Shown piece by piece: positions 45,743 through 57,434 of a stretch of 64,000 bases of DNA. A model generated the notes under the pieces. That model ran no database searches and was not told the origin of the DNA. It was given only the letters and a program-made list of their open reading frames with translations. Every line of letters begins with the position of its first letter. Position 1 is the stretch's first letter. A program made the translations under genes and the position numbers. Location: NCBI GenBank assembly GCA_022385805.1, contig MU277703.1, positions 124,001 to 188,000 of the forward strand, given 5' to 3'. The DNA is from Pilatotrama ljubarskyi. Its lineage: Eukaryota > Basidiomycota > Agaricomycetes > Polyporales > Polyporaceae.

Positions 45743-47028
45743 GTTGCAAAAGTTGAGTTCCTGGTTGTGCGAAGGGAGAGGGACGTTGTGAAGGAGCTGC
45801 GAGAGCTGATGGTCGAGGAGATAAACCGGTTAGCGCCTGTTCTCCCGCTCTGACGTCTATTCTCAGGCTAGACACTCGGCCCGGAGCCACCGCGGTGCCG
45901 CGAGAACGTTGAGCAACTCCAGTCTCGCAGCCCAGCCCCCAGCCGCCCTCTTTCTCGACTGGCCGTTCAGAGTGTTCAGCATGAGCACGCTCTACTACTA
46001 GTGCAGCTGGTAGCACGCTCCATTGTTCATTCAGACCAGCACAACAACTACTAGGGTCACAATGCCTGCATCCTCAGACAAGTCTTGCTGTCGCGCCCTG
46101 AACACCGTCGTGCGGCTGAAGTTCCTTGTGCACCTCGAACTTAGCCTGATGGAGCGTATCGGGAACGCATAGTGGGGCACAGGCAAGCGAAAGGATGCTT
46201 CTGCAGCTGTCCCTTAAAATTGGACCGTCTCGTGCACCACGGTAATCAGCGTACACATGCCATGCGGCATCTGAACAAGGTACACTGTTCTCATCCGTCT
46301 CTACTGCATTGTGTAGAGTGACAAGTTCTAGATTGACTGCGATCCACACCTTCGAGTCTGTCCAGCAGCAATACCAGGCAGCACAGTCTCTATGCTCTGT
46401 GAGCGAGCTAACTTACGCGAGATTCCTTGGCCTTGTACCGGTGCGTAGTTGAGTTTTGACAAGACGCCACAGCGCCCGTACTTATCACCGACATCAACCA
46501 AACAGAAGAGTTTGACGCACCTAGAATCACGAGGAGTGGAAATAGAAGGGTGCACGACAGCTTGTGACAGACCTGCAGACCTTCTTGGACGCCTTCTGGG
46601 CGGCATACTGCTGGCGCCATAGTATCTTGACGGCTTAGGTCCGGATTGGAGGGGTACGGTGGCCTGACACACGCAGCAAGTACTCAGATAGCAGGGCGCG
46701 TCTGCATTCGTTCACTGTATGGCCCCCACGTTGTTCAGGGGCATAACGGCCAAACGGTGCTGGACGGTGAGTATGTGAAACTCCTATCACATAGCCTAAG
46801 TCCCGGGATCGCTCTCGTACAGTTGCCTCCTGCATATTCGCTGGCATGGCGCTAGGGCTCGTACTCACCATCTGGTGACCGACACATGAAACTGCTTCGA
46901 GGCAATATTAAGGAGGTGGCTGCATCTGACTATACGCTCCCGATGCGGGAGGTTGCGATAGCGCGCCGTGGGCTTGTATAAAACCTTGCCTACAGACGAC
47001 AAGACCTCACTATCCCCAGGTGGCAGGC
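45743..47028. other. Divergent promoter region
   Basis: About 1.3 kb between the divergent transketolase-like (-) and alcohol dehydrogenase (+) genes. Frames at 46328-46672 (-) and 46635-46871 (-) lack motifs. No repeat or RNA gene was recognised. Confidence 0.4.
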
Positions 47029-48345
47029 ATGACCTTTTCCGTTGCGCACCCCGATAGCTATGTGGCCTACGCCTTCACCGAAGTCGGGGGCAGGCTGCGC
47101 AAGATCACTGTACCTTGGAAGGATCCTCAAGACGGCCAGGTTATGGTAAAGGTCTTGGCTTGCGGGGTATGCGGAAGGTGTGTGGTCTGCCCAGTTTTGA
47201 CTTGATGCTGGGGCTGACGGCAAGTTCGTTGTGGGACAGCGATGCCGTGATTCCTGAGGGAGGTATCCCCACCCAATTCCCTCGCATCCCTGGACATGAA
47301 ATCATCGGCGACGTGGTCGCCATTCCTCCTACCGAGAAGGTGTGGAAGCTAGGCCAACGTGTTGGTGGCGGATGGCACGGCGGGCATTGCCTCACCTGCC
47401 CGCGATGCCGCCTAGGCGATTTCATCACCTGTGAGAAGGAGGACATCAACGGTAGGCCGTTTGTCTGCCTTGGAGGGTGACTGCCAGCTGACTTCGACAA
47501 TGCATTCAGGGGTCTCGAAGGACGGGGGATACGCAGAGTATGCCACTCTCAGAAGCGAAGCCGTCGTCGCCGTTCCAGACGGTCTTGACCCTGCGGAAGC
47601 TGCACCGCTTCTGTGCGCTGGAGTCACCACGTTCAGTACGTGTCTGTGCCGTCACTGAATTCAACGGTCAATTCACATCCATGTCACAGACTCACTTCGA
47701 CACATGAACATCACCCCTCCTGATTACGTCGCCGTGCAGGGCATTGGGTATGTCCTTTGATGACTTCGCAACGAGGCGATTCTGACAATCTTGAGCAACA
47801 GAGGCCTCGGCCACCTCGGTCTGCAGATTGCGAATGCCATGGGCTACCGCGTCATAGCTCTCTCGTCGGGGTCCTCTAAGGAGGCATTGGCCCGTCAGCT
47901 TGGCGCTCATGAGTACATAGACGGCTCTAAGGTGGATCAAGCCGAAGCCCTGAAGGCCCTTGGCGGCGCCAAAGTCATCATGTGCACCGCGCCCAACTCC
48001 GATGTCATCCAGAGTCTCCTTTCCGGCCTGGCCGTGGACGGCACATTGCTACTCATTGCTCTAGAGCCAAAGCCGCTGACGATTTCACCTGGTGAGTCTT
48101 GTGCCTTTACTGTCACTCTCCGCCATTCATCATCCACCCTCTTCGTAGTCTCCCTCGTTGGTTCTCGTCTCGCTATCAGAGGCTGGCCATCAGGGACAGC
48201 AACTGATAGCGAAGCCTGTCTGGCTTTTGCTAAAGCCCACGATGTCAAGTGCATGGTGCAGCTCTTTCCACTGGATAAAGCCCAAGAAGCGTACGATCAC
48301 CGCTCATCTGCACGTTTCCGTGCGGTGATCGTTCCCGCCCTCTGA
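47029..48345 (+). CDS. Zinc-dependent alcohol dehydrogenase (MDR superfamily)
   Basis: NAD(P)-linked oxidoreductase of the medium-chain zinc family, interconverting alcohols and aldehydes. ATG 47029: MTFSVAHPDSYVAYAFTEVG. The catalytic zinc Cys is in LACGVCGSDAV, reassembled across an intron, and the His/Glu pair is in PGHEIIGDVV. Structural zinc cysteines are in CLTCPRCRLGDFITC with the usual C-x2-C-x2-C-x7-C spacing. The Rossmann fold begins VQGIGGLGHLGLQIANAMG (joined across the intron at 47749-47801) and continues VIALSSGSSKEALARQLGAH. The serine-rich SSGSSK loop after the second strand suggests NADP preference, an inference. The end is FRAVIVPAL, stop 48343-48345. About six introns. All expected metal ligands are present. 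It resembles the CAD/Adh-like group rather than yeast Adh1. Confidence 0.92.
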
Positions 48346-49346
48346 AGGTTTCCGCGCTTGGAGACGAATGGACGGTGTATCGACTTTGATCAGTAGCTAT
48401 ACTGTACGTAGATGAGAATCGATACGTGCGAGCTCTCTGCGCATATCATGATGGGTACCTTCGCTTCCCTTTTGGTCACCGTCGAGAGCCATTTGTACCA
48501 CAGAAGTTGCCTCTTTGGGCGGCCGGTGCGGGGAGTTGGCACAGCATTCTGACCAGCCCAACGTGGGAATGCGTACTGTTCGGCGGCCTCCCTCCCACCG
48601 TCCCTGCAGCGCTGTCGGATTCTCCTTTTCCCTGCCAGCCTTCTTCTGATAGCTTACAGCAGCTGCAGCCCCATGATAAACAGGCCGCTCGAGCGCAAGC
48701 GGACGCCGGATGAAGTGGCTGAGAGAATCTGTCCGGAAAGGACCACATCTTGCTCAGCTGACTGCGGTGGCCCGGTCTCACGTACCCTGGTTCTTGCCGC
48801 TTCAATCGACCCGGGCTTTCTTGCTCTGAGAGAATCTCTCTATTTCAGGGAAGCACCATATCTCTTACGCCTATCTCCTCGACGCTGCAAAGATGCCTCC
48901 TGATCTGGACGCATCTGCTGCTCGCTTCGCACATCCGCATTTCAGGTTTCGGCGGCCACTGGTAAACGGCGCCCTTGACATGACGCGAGTGCCATGCTAA
49001 GACAGCGTTATTGGGCACGGCGGCCGCTGCAGGACGGTCACTTGGCCGCGCTATGCGATCCCTTGAGAACATATGGCCGGGAGGAGCAAGCGGAAGTAAC
49101 ACGCGCGTTCGCCTGCCTCCGGCTTTGGTCAGACTTGGGTCGACTCCGAGCTGATGAAAGTAGGCGTCTGGCGTTGGTTTAGCATAAACCTTTCAACACG
49201 CACAGGGGAGATCCTCGTCCCAGAACTCGTGAGCGGCATAAAAGGAGCCACCTTCCTATGCTTCGCTCGTTTCAAGCATCCCCCCCCCCCCCTCTTTCCC
49301 TGCTTGCATCAATATTGTTCAAATAGTACCCCTAGTCACTGGCACT
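48346..49346. other. Intergenic stretch, 13-nt C run near its end
   Basis: Alcohol dehydrogenase 3' UTR and dioxygenase promoter. A homopolymer of 13 C lies at 49280-49292, followed by a CT-rich stretch 55 bp ahead of the dioxygenase ATG. A frame at 48426-48713 (+) has no motif. Confidence 0.45.
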
Positions 49347-51532
49347 ATGGTGCGCATCCAGGTTTCCTCTCAGGATCCTCTGCTCAACTCTCCTAGACCA
49401 CATTTGGAGCGAGCGCCCAGGCTGCCTACTCTATTCCTCCGAAGGAGCGTGATCCCTACCATTATCAGGTGGGGTTTGGCAACCGGTTCGCCTCAGAAGC
49501 AATGTAGGTCCTCCTATCGTGCGATCACACAACACCGACTCACTAGAACTCAGTCCAGGGACCCTCCCTGTTGCACAGAACAACCCGCAGAAGGCGAAGT
49601 ATGACCTCTATACGGAAGGGGTAAGTGGTTAGCTATCCCGCTGAGTGGACGCGCAGGCTGACCTATACAGATCAACGGCACTCCTTTCGTGACGCCTCGG
49701 AGAGACAATCAATCCTCGTGCGCATGTTCACTAGTGGATCTATCTATGTGATATTCTCAAACTTACCCCCACCCATGCAGTTGGCTGTACCGTATCCGGC
49801 CTTCTGTCGCTCACCAAGGATTCTCACCCCTCCCAGACAACCCCGATGTAAGTTCATTGCATCACCCGACTACAGCGCCGATCTCAATTGTATACGTTTC
49901 TCCAGCTCGAGGCGTGCTTCTTGCCCCTCAACCCGAAGGTCCACTTCAGCCCCACACAACTTGCGTGGTACCCTCTAGACATTCCCTCGGACAACACCAA
50001 GGTCGACTTCGTCTCGGGACTGAAGACGCTCGCTGGGAATGGGGACCCTACCCTCCGCGAGGGGCTGGCTGTTCACATCTACACGGCGAACGAGTCCATG
50101 GGCAATCGAGCCTTCTGCAATAGCGATGGTGATTTCCTAATCCTCCCACAGCAAGGGCGACTGGACATCCAGACGGAGTTCGGAAAGTGAGCGAACTTTG
50201 TTGAAATTAGTTCTGCCTACAGGCGCAGTCTGAACTGTTGTAGGATGATGGTCAGGCCAGGAGAGCTCGTCGTCATCCAGCGCGGCATTAAGTACAAGGT
50301 ATATATGCTCCTTCCGGATATATAGTTGTTTGCTCACATGTCGTCTCGCAGGTCGGGCTCCCGGATAGTCCCTCGCGCGGTTGTAAGTCATGGCAGCCAT
50401 GAGAGTGATGACGATGATTCACGTCCGACGGTCACAGACATCCTCGAGATATTTGGTTCTCACTTCGAGCTTCCTGATCTTGGTCCATTGGGTACTCACG
50501 GTCTTGCCAACGTCCGAGACTTCGAGAGTCCCGTCGCCAGCTTCGACATTGACCAATCCCCGTGGGAAGGTACGTCATAAATGCGCTCAGCTCTCGGTCG
50601 TAGAGGCTTACGCTCGGCAGTTGTATACAAGGTCGGAGGCAAATTGTTTGCATGCAAGCAAGAACACACTCCGTTCGACGTTGTTGCATGGTGGGGAAAG
50701 TAAGTTGCCTGTGGCTTCTCGGTCGGCCGCGCTGGTATTAACAGGCCCATCAAGCTACGTGCCGTACAAGTATGCGATGGAGAAGTTCGTCCACGTCGGT
50801 AGCATTCAGAGGGACCATATCGACCCCTCTATTTTCTGCGTCCTCACGGCGAAGTCGAAGACTCCGGGTGCCCCTCTTGCCGACTTCCTCATCTTCAGCG
50901 GACGCTGGGACGTGGCCACCGGGACCTTCCGACCACCTGTATGCATGCTTCCCATTCTCTGCTGCACATATGATGCTGACCGGTTGGGTGCTCGTAGTAC
51001 TATCACAGGAACTGCGCGAGCGAGATGATGGGACTCATTTACGGCGACTATGGTGGCCGTAGTGACGCATTCGCGCCCGGCGGGTTCAGTTATGAGAACG
51101 GCTTCTGCCCACATGGAGGTGCGCGGATCACATCAAAGGTCGAATGTCGTTCTCATTGCGTTGACAGTATCCTACGACGAGTTCAAGAAGGCGACGGAGG
51201 CTGAGTTGGGGCCGATGAGAATCCATGAAGGGACTCTCGGTGAGAAGCCCCTCTTGGGCTCGAGGACATTCCAGGTGCTGACAACCCGCCAGCGTTCATG
51301 TTCGAGACCAGTATGCAAGTTACGTTGACGGACTATGCCATGAAGAAGTCCGGCAAACTCCATGGTACGGACAGTTGTCCTGGTCATTGAGCGGCTCTGA
51401 CTGACCTATGCTCCGAAAGAGCACGAGCCGAGGATGTGGGATAACCTCAAGGGCCAGTTCGTCAACCACATTGATCAGATCAATGCGGATCTGAAGGCAG
51501 CGGGCCTTCCACCGCTTGGTACCAAGTCTTGA
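49347..51532 (+). CDS. hmgA: Homogentisate 1,2-dioxygenase
   Basis: Iron(II) ring-cleaving enzyme turning homogentisate into maleylacetoacetate in tyrosine and phenylalanine breakdown. The most consistent start is ATG 49347-49349 alone as first coding exon, a 47 nt intron (49350-49396), then [20 protein letters not shown] and [15 protein letters not shown]. Later segments: [95 protein letters not shown] and [19 protein letters not shown]. Then [40 protein letters not shown] and [16 protein letters not shown]. These last blocks hold the iron-ligand His and Glu and the active-site His of the family. The end is [17 protein letters not shown], stop 51530-51532. About ten introns. No other tyrosine-degradation gene is adjacent. 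Confidence 0.93.
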
Positions 51533-52320
51533 AGCTTGACACGTTTGAGCGCGGACGTCCTTGCTGGTGTTCGAAGTGACCTTGCGCAGCAGGGCACCGC
51601 CCAACGGTCGATTCCCTTCGTATAAGAAAGCATCCGTGTAAGATACGAGTGTTCGCCGCGTAATCCGATGGTTCAGTTTCTCCTCGCTCGAAAGGCGTCG
51701 GGCGTTCTGTTGCCACGCGCAACGTAGCTTTTCATGCTACTCTTCGAAACGCTTCGTCCTTCCGGATGTTAGAAAGACGCCGTGAAACAGCACCCCTACT
51801 ACAGCTGCTCTCACGTCCGCGGGAATTCTCGCGATTTTCCGGACTTGCGGTGATGCCGATTAGCTTACATTAGCTTCCGTCAGCTCCTCTTATACTGGCT
51901 GCGATGCTGAGAGGTGAGCAGCTCGAAGTCATGCCTGGATTAATGCCATGTTGACTATGTAGTCTTGACCACAACAGAATCTTGATGATTTATCGAGCTG
52001 CAAAGCATGCTCGCTGCAGCTTATGCATAATGCAAGTCGCGCTGGAAGCAGGACATGATGGTGACGTCGACTCGGACCCCCATGATGCTACTGCAGAAAG
52101 CATAACCCACGGATCGCGCGTGGCAACGTGTTGCTCCCATGCTAACGCAAAGAGAAGTCGAAGTATAGGTAGCTTCTGCCATAGCGTCCGAGTACTTAAC
52201 AGAACCCTGTATTTCGTCGGGATGCAAATGCGTCGTCTGAGCTGAAGTGACGTTGGGCGACAAATCCCTCACTATCGGCGCGGCGGCCTCTCCACATTCT
52301 CTTGCAGAATTATCGGGATC
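51533..52320. other. Intergenic stretch
   Basis: Between two genes on the same strand; only short overlapping frames; no motif or repeat recognised. Confidence 0.4.
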
Positions 52321-54634
52321 ATGGCAGCAACGACACTAGCTGCCGATATGGACGTAACGTGAGTATCGCTGGCCTTCCAGGCGGTGGGGATCGAGAGCTG
52401 ACCACTTGCGATAGGATTGGTGTCATCCTTGTAGGATTAGCGGTGACAGCTAGGTGGGTTGTGTGAAGGGTAATCTCCGCGCCAGGAGTTCCTAATGCCA
52501 CTGTTGCACGGTCAGCCTGTTTGGAGGTTCGTTTGCATTTCCGCGCGGGGGACTACACGGCGAGATGCCTGACGGCGAGCAGTGTCGACAGCCCAAGCCG
52601 GATGGTACTTCAAGCATTACCGACACGACAGGACATTCCTTCGAGTGCTGGTGCGCACGTTATCTTGACTCAGCTGCTAGACTGGCGCAGCTGATAACAC
52701 TACTAGGTAGGACTTGTATGGAGCCTCGATATATGCCACCTCATCCTGTACAGCATAACAAGTACGAGGACTTCCATATCCTAGAGAGCCTCCGTGGCCG
52801 TTGCTCAACCATTGTCCAGTGTGGCTGTACCTTGCGGAACGTGAGCTGGCGGCTTTCGGCGAGACCGCTTTACCATGGTATGTCCCATAGTAATCTTCTG
52901 TGTACCTCAACAGTTTAGAGAGCCTTTCCTCAGGACGTCCAATGTAAGACTATTCGGCTCAATGGAAAATATCGCTGATTATCTGACACTGCCGTCAGGT
53001 CCAAATCCTATGCAACGTACGTGGGACCACTGCTGGAAACCGTCGATCGCTTGCTCACACTCGATCTCTCTAGGCTTGTGTGGTATTCGTCATCCAAACG
53101 TGCGTTTTCTTATATCAACCGATGCATTACTCAAAGCCCTCGCACATCTGCAGCTTCTACGCGTTCCGCATCATGACACGTAGGTGACCGCTCCCCAATA
53201 TATTCACAATCTCGGGTCTCACGTCCCGTTGACATTCCAGTAAGCAGAAGCTTAAGGCTAACGGCGGCTTTGGTGAGCCATGATATTTCACCGACGAGTC
53301 CGAGCCTCCAGGCTTAAACCAAACAATCCTGAAGGCCGCGTTCGTCCTGGCGGATTTCGGTGAGCCCTTTTCGGCTCATGCAGATGCCATCATGAAGAGC
53401 AGTTCTGATATGACATCTCCTCCAGGACTCGCCGTCAGTGAGTATCTTGCTTCTCTGCGAACAACTCTTTGCCGCTGAGCGATATCCCACACATTTCCCA
53501 CACATATCAAAGCTCTTTTCGTGAAGAGGTTCGTAGCACCGCCATTCCATGGAGGTAACTCGACAAGCTCATCTGCCTCGGTTCATCCAGCTTGATGACC
53601 GACACAGTCAGCGAGTACATTCAGCTGGAGGTACTGCGTGGCTCTCTCGTGTCTGGTTGAAGCCATGGGCCCTGCTCACCCTTTCACTGCGTTTCAAGGC
53701 GTTCGATATCGCCTTGAGTACCTTAACGGCCGCGACGGACGTGCTGCTCTCTGGAACCCTGGTGACCCTCCTCGCTCGATCACGAACGGGCTCGAGCATG
53801 TAAGCATCTGTGACCGACTCTTCGCTCGAGAGGGTTCCTCTTAACTACGGCTTGGTAGCGCAAACCGCCTGATCAACAGGCTACTGTTCTATACCATCAA
53901 CACGGGGCTGCTTACCAGGCGAGCCCCTCTTCCCTTTGCTGTATCTACACACTCTCTGACGCTAGCTCCGCAGCCTCTGTGCCGTTCTCTCTCTTATAAT
54001 GGTGTGGCGCTCGCAGCATCCTGAGCTTGAGAGATTCCGGTGTTGACGTGTCCTGGTTGCAGGTCCTCGTCTCCCCGACCACGTCCATCTACGTCATGTT
54101 CTACTACATCGGCGCACACCGTACGTCTTCTATCTACCCTCCCGTTTGCTCTTTTGTGAGCCGGAGGTTGATGCCCCCCCGACAGTATACTCCGTATCCC
54201 TTCTTGCAACGCTGAACGCGAGGGCGGGCCTCCGCGCCGATGCCGAAGACTCGGGCTATACGACGGCGCTGTCGCGACTACGAGTCCTCCTGCACCGGCT
54301 TCCCTCCCGTGGCCAGGAGAGCAAGCACCCGCGAATGTGGGGTCGCGCCAATACCGTACGTCACGGATCCTAGCCCATCTCTACAGCATGTCAGTGATTC
54401 TGAAATGCGCCTTCGCGCGTCCAGCCGCTATCCCCCGGGATCGTCGTCGCCATCCACCGCGACACGACGATCACGTTCGACGACGAAGGACCGAAGACCC
54501 TGGAGATCGGCATGCAGACGTTCTCCGGTACGCCGAGCGTGTCCCTGGAGAGGGTGCATGTGGAGCAGAGCAGCGAGGATTCGATCCCTGAGATGGACCC
54601 GACGCGGCTCGCCGCGCCGAGCCCGTTCTTCTAG
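52321..54634 (+). CDS. DUF6534-type integral membrane protein (paralogue 2)
   Basis: Second member of the same membrane family as the gene at 10.2-12.5 kb. Start MAATTLAADMDVT at 52321, then after introns IGVILVGLAVTA (52415-52452), YFKHYRHDRTFLRVL (52606-52650), LMTDTVSEYIQLE (about 53591-53630), AFDIALSTLTAATDVLLSGT with LLARSRTGS (53699-53796), NRLINRLLFYTINTGLLTR (53873-53920), VLVSPTTSIYVMFYYIGAH (54063-54118), YSVSLLATLNARAGLRADAE (54188-54246). The cytoplasmic tail reads GIVVAIHRDTTITFDDEG and ends LAAPSPFF at 54632-54634. The last membrane segments and the tail align with paralogue 1 motif for motif, including the intron after the EY motif. Function unknown; members are common and lineage-expanded in mushrooms. 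Exon borders in the first half are uncertain, and partial decay cannot be excluded. Confidence 0.75.
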
Positions 54635-55344
54635 TGATGCCGGCCGTGCACGGATATCTCTGTCTGTTTGCGACGATGTATAATAGGCTGCGTCGCGCTC
54701 GCGGAGCGAAGTGACAGCTTCTACTGCGTACGATCACTTCGTAGAACGCAAGTTCTCGGTCCGTATGTACGAGGTCGTACGATGGCCGTCAATACCATGA
54801 CAAAGTGCGCCGAGCGACCTTGGGCTCGTAGTTCGCCATATTGTCGCGATGCGGACGGCCGCCCATCCTGTACAGGGAAACGCCGAGCCAGCTATGGGTG
54901 TGCTTCGGGCGCGTCTTCGACGTATACATGGCAGGCAGCGCGCGAGTCCGAGTGACCTGCAGTAAGCAAGACACGCATGAGCTCCATCTGTCGACTACCA
55001 CGCGATCCCGGTTAGACCTGGGGCAGCGGGCCTGGAAACGGACGACGGTGTGGTCTCTCCGGAGTTCACATGCTTGCCATGCATGCCTTGGGATTCTTTG
55101 ACGTGTTCAGCACGGAGAGGAGAGGAGCCGTACGTTGATCGCGCGTTAGCGCTCCTGTTGGACTTCCGAGCTCCTAGAAAGCCCGGGGATGCTAGCAGAG
55201 TGGCCTCTCGGCACACGCGATCCCATGAACCTAGTATATGCTCTCTACAAATACATCAGCAAGCACCCGTCTCTACACGAGACTGCTGCCGCATGGGCTA
55301 TCTGCAGATCGCGTCAACAAGACGGCGGCATATAATCAGAGGAA
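54635..55344. other. Convergent intergenic stretch
   Basis: Between convergent 3' ends of DUF6534 gene 2 and the F-box gene. No coding motif or repeat recognised. Confidence 0.4.
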
Positions 55345-56674
55345 TCACCCACCCAGCCGCTCAAACGTTACCAGCGCCCCCATCCCCTGCGCGTCGAACG
55401 CCGCGCGCACGCTGCGCTCCATCTCAGCGAGGTCCACCTGCGCGTACCCCTTACGTGCGTCCACACGCACGAGTTCCGGGTCCGCGCTCTCCCTCTCCCG
55501 CACGCTCACCAGCACGCGCTCCAATCCCTGCTCCAATCCCTCCGCGGCCCCGTCTGCGACCGCCTCCCCTTCGCCAGAGCCCGGCCGCCGCTTCTGCGCA
55601 AAACGCACGGAGACCTCCGCGATGCGCTCCCAGGGTATGAGGAACGCGGTGTCGAACTCGCCGCACTTGACCGCGAAAACGAGCGTGCGTAGCGCAGGTG
55701 CAGAGAGCTGCGCAAGGAGGTACAGCGTGTAGGGCACCGCGGAGAGGCGCGTGGTGTGGATGTCGAGCGTGAGCGTCGTGAGCGCGGGGAGCGGCCTGAA
55801 GGAGGGGCACGCCCAGTCTGCGCCGCTCGGTAGGTCTGTGATGCGCCGTTAGCTCAGTTAGTGTAGACAGGGAGTCGAAGAAGCGCGTACCGGTTGCTGT
55901 CATCGAGTCCCCGAGTCCGATCCGGAGGTTCTGCAGCGTGGGCGCGAACGCGTCCAATACTTCGCCTAACGCACATAGTCCTGCCCATGGCACGCGCGTA
56001 CATGAGAGCGTGTGTACAGCGCGATGCAAGTCCTCCGCGACGAGCCACCGGAGCACCTTGAAGTTGTCGCAGTTGCTCGTCAGCTCGATGACCTCCAGCT
56101 GCGGCGGGGCTGTCCCCCGGGCCTGGGGCGCGACCGCGCGCGGGTTCGCTTCCCACTCCTGCGTGAAGGCGATGGTGAGGCGCTTCAGCTTCGGGAACGA
56201 CGTGAGCATGTCTACGAAGACGTCGAACGTCGTGAGCGCGCACGCCCAGAGCGTGAGGTGCTGCACGCCGTGCAGGGAGCCGAAAAAGCGGCGGACGAGA
56301 TCTGCGTCGATGGTGATGAGCGCAAGCTCGAGTTTCGTGAGGTTTGTGAGGCGCGGAGGGAGCCAAGGGGGGACTGCGCGGAGCCAGGCATCAAGGGTCG
56401 CGCCGTGGAGGCGGTCCATGGAGAAGATGCCGAAGGCGCCCTCGATCTCTAGGGTGGCGACGTGATCGGCGAGGGCAGGCGTTGATGCAAGGAGACGGGA
56501 GAAGGCATAACAGTTGGACCAGTCCAGGTAGATGGAGCGGAAGAGGTGATGCTGAGCGCGCGGGAGCCAGTCGCGGGCGGTGAGGGCACAGTTGCGGAGG
56601 GTGGGTTTGTCTTCAGAGAGATAGTCGAGAATGTGGTCACAGAGCTCCGGGGGCAGAATGGGAACAGAGTTCAT
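55345..56674 (-). CDS. F-box protein with leucine-rich-repeat-like domain
   Basis: Substrate-recognition subunit expected to join an SCF ubiquitin ligase through Skp1. Model: exons 56674-55891 and 55835-55345, joined over a 55 nt intron with a CTAAC branch-like motif. ATG 56674 gives MNSVPILPPELCDHILDYLS, and the F-box occupies about residues 5-50 (CALTARDWLPRAQHHLFRSI). The rest is a string of leucine-rich units such as LTNLTKLELALITID, VQHLTLWACAL, FPKLKRLTIAF and LTTLTLDIHTTRLS. The end is VDARKGYAQVDLAEMERSVR to FERLGG, stop 55345-55347. Length about 424 residues. A longer in-frame start further upstream exists but lacks the family start context. Such F-box genes are greatly expanded in Agaricomycetes; targets are unknown. 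Confidence 0.87.
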
Positions 56675-57434
56675 GCTGCAATTTATCTGGATTGTTTCCG
56701 GCTTCAAAGGCTGTCTGCGACCCTCAAATGATTGTAGAGGGTGTTCTGTACTGCGGGAGGATGGTATCTGTAAGCCCGGTGAGTCTGTAGAGGTAACGTA
56801 CATGTTGTGAATCAGTCCTCACATATATAGCTAGAATAGCTGGTGGTATTCGTTCCAATCTCGCCTCACTTCCAGACGAGCTTGAAGTAGTACCAGTGAT
56901 ACTACTCGAGTAGATGCTGTCTGCTGAAGGTGGCTTAAGCAGCAAGACGGAGAGCGGTCTGGCCTGTCGTCGCTGTCGCCGTGGTGGTGGTGGTGGTGGT
57001 GGTGGTGGTTTAAGAAGGAGGAAGAGTGAGAGATGGGATGATGAGAGGATCCCAACTCGGTCGTCCTTCCCTGCCCGCGCAGTGCCCCGCGTCGTCGGCC
57101 CGTCGGCACGCGTCCGTCTCACGCTGTGACGCGTTTGATGCGCGTGTGACAGCTCGCGTCCAGACGCGTCACGCCCTCCGAGTCCGTTCCTCCCCGCCAC
57201 CAGCACTCGGCCGGAGCCCTCTAGTTCGTCTGGCTAAGTGCCCCGAAGCGCTGGAATGACCGTGTCGGTGAAAGCTACCAGTACTCTACGACTCCTCTGC
57301 AGAAAATTCAGATCTCAGAGCTTATCGCACTGTTACCGGCAGTACTAGTAGTACTACTAGCCTGCTCGACCTTGTGAAGTCGCAATTACAGGCAATGTAG
57401 CTGCATCCTGAATAGGGGAGAGTGTGGCCTCTAC
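56675..57434. other. Intergenic stretch with (GTG)n microsatellite
   Basis: F-box promoter region and 3' side of the hydrolase gene. Holds the trinucleotide repeat given separately; otherwise nothing recognised. Confidence 0.5.
56981..57009. repeat. (GTG)n trinucleotide microsatellite
   Basis: About nine uninterrupted GTG/GGT units. In the minus-strand reading it gives a poly-His run, but that frame has no other coding support, so it is treated as a non-coding simple repeat upstream of the F-box gene. Confidence 0.9.

Noticed and set aside
56831..57109. Minus-strand frame with poly-His run
   Set aside because: Produced by the (GTG)n microsatellite; no conserved sequence around it.
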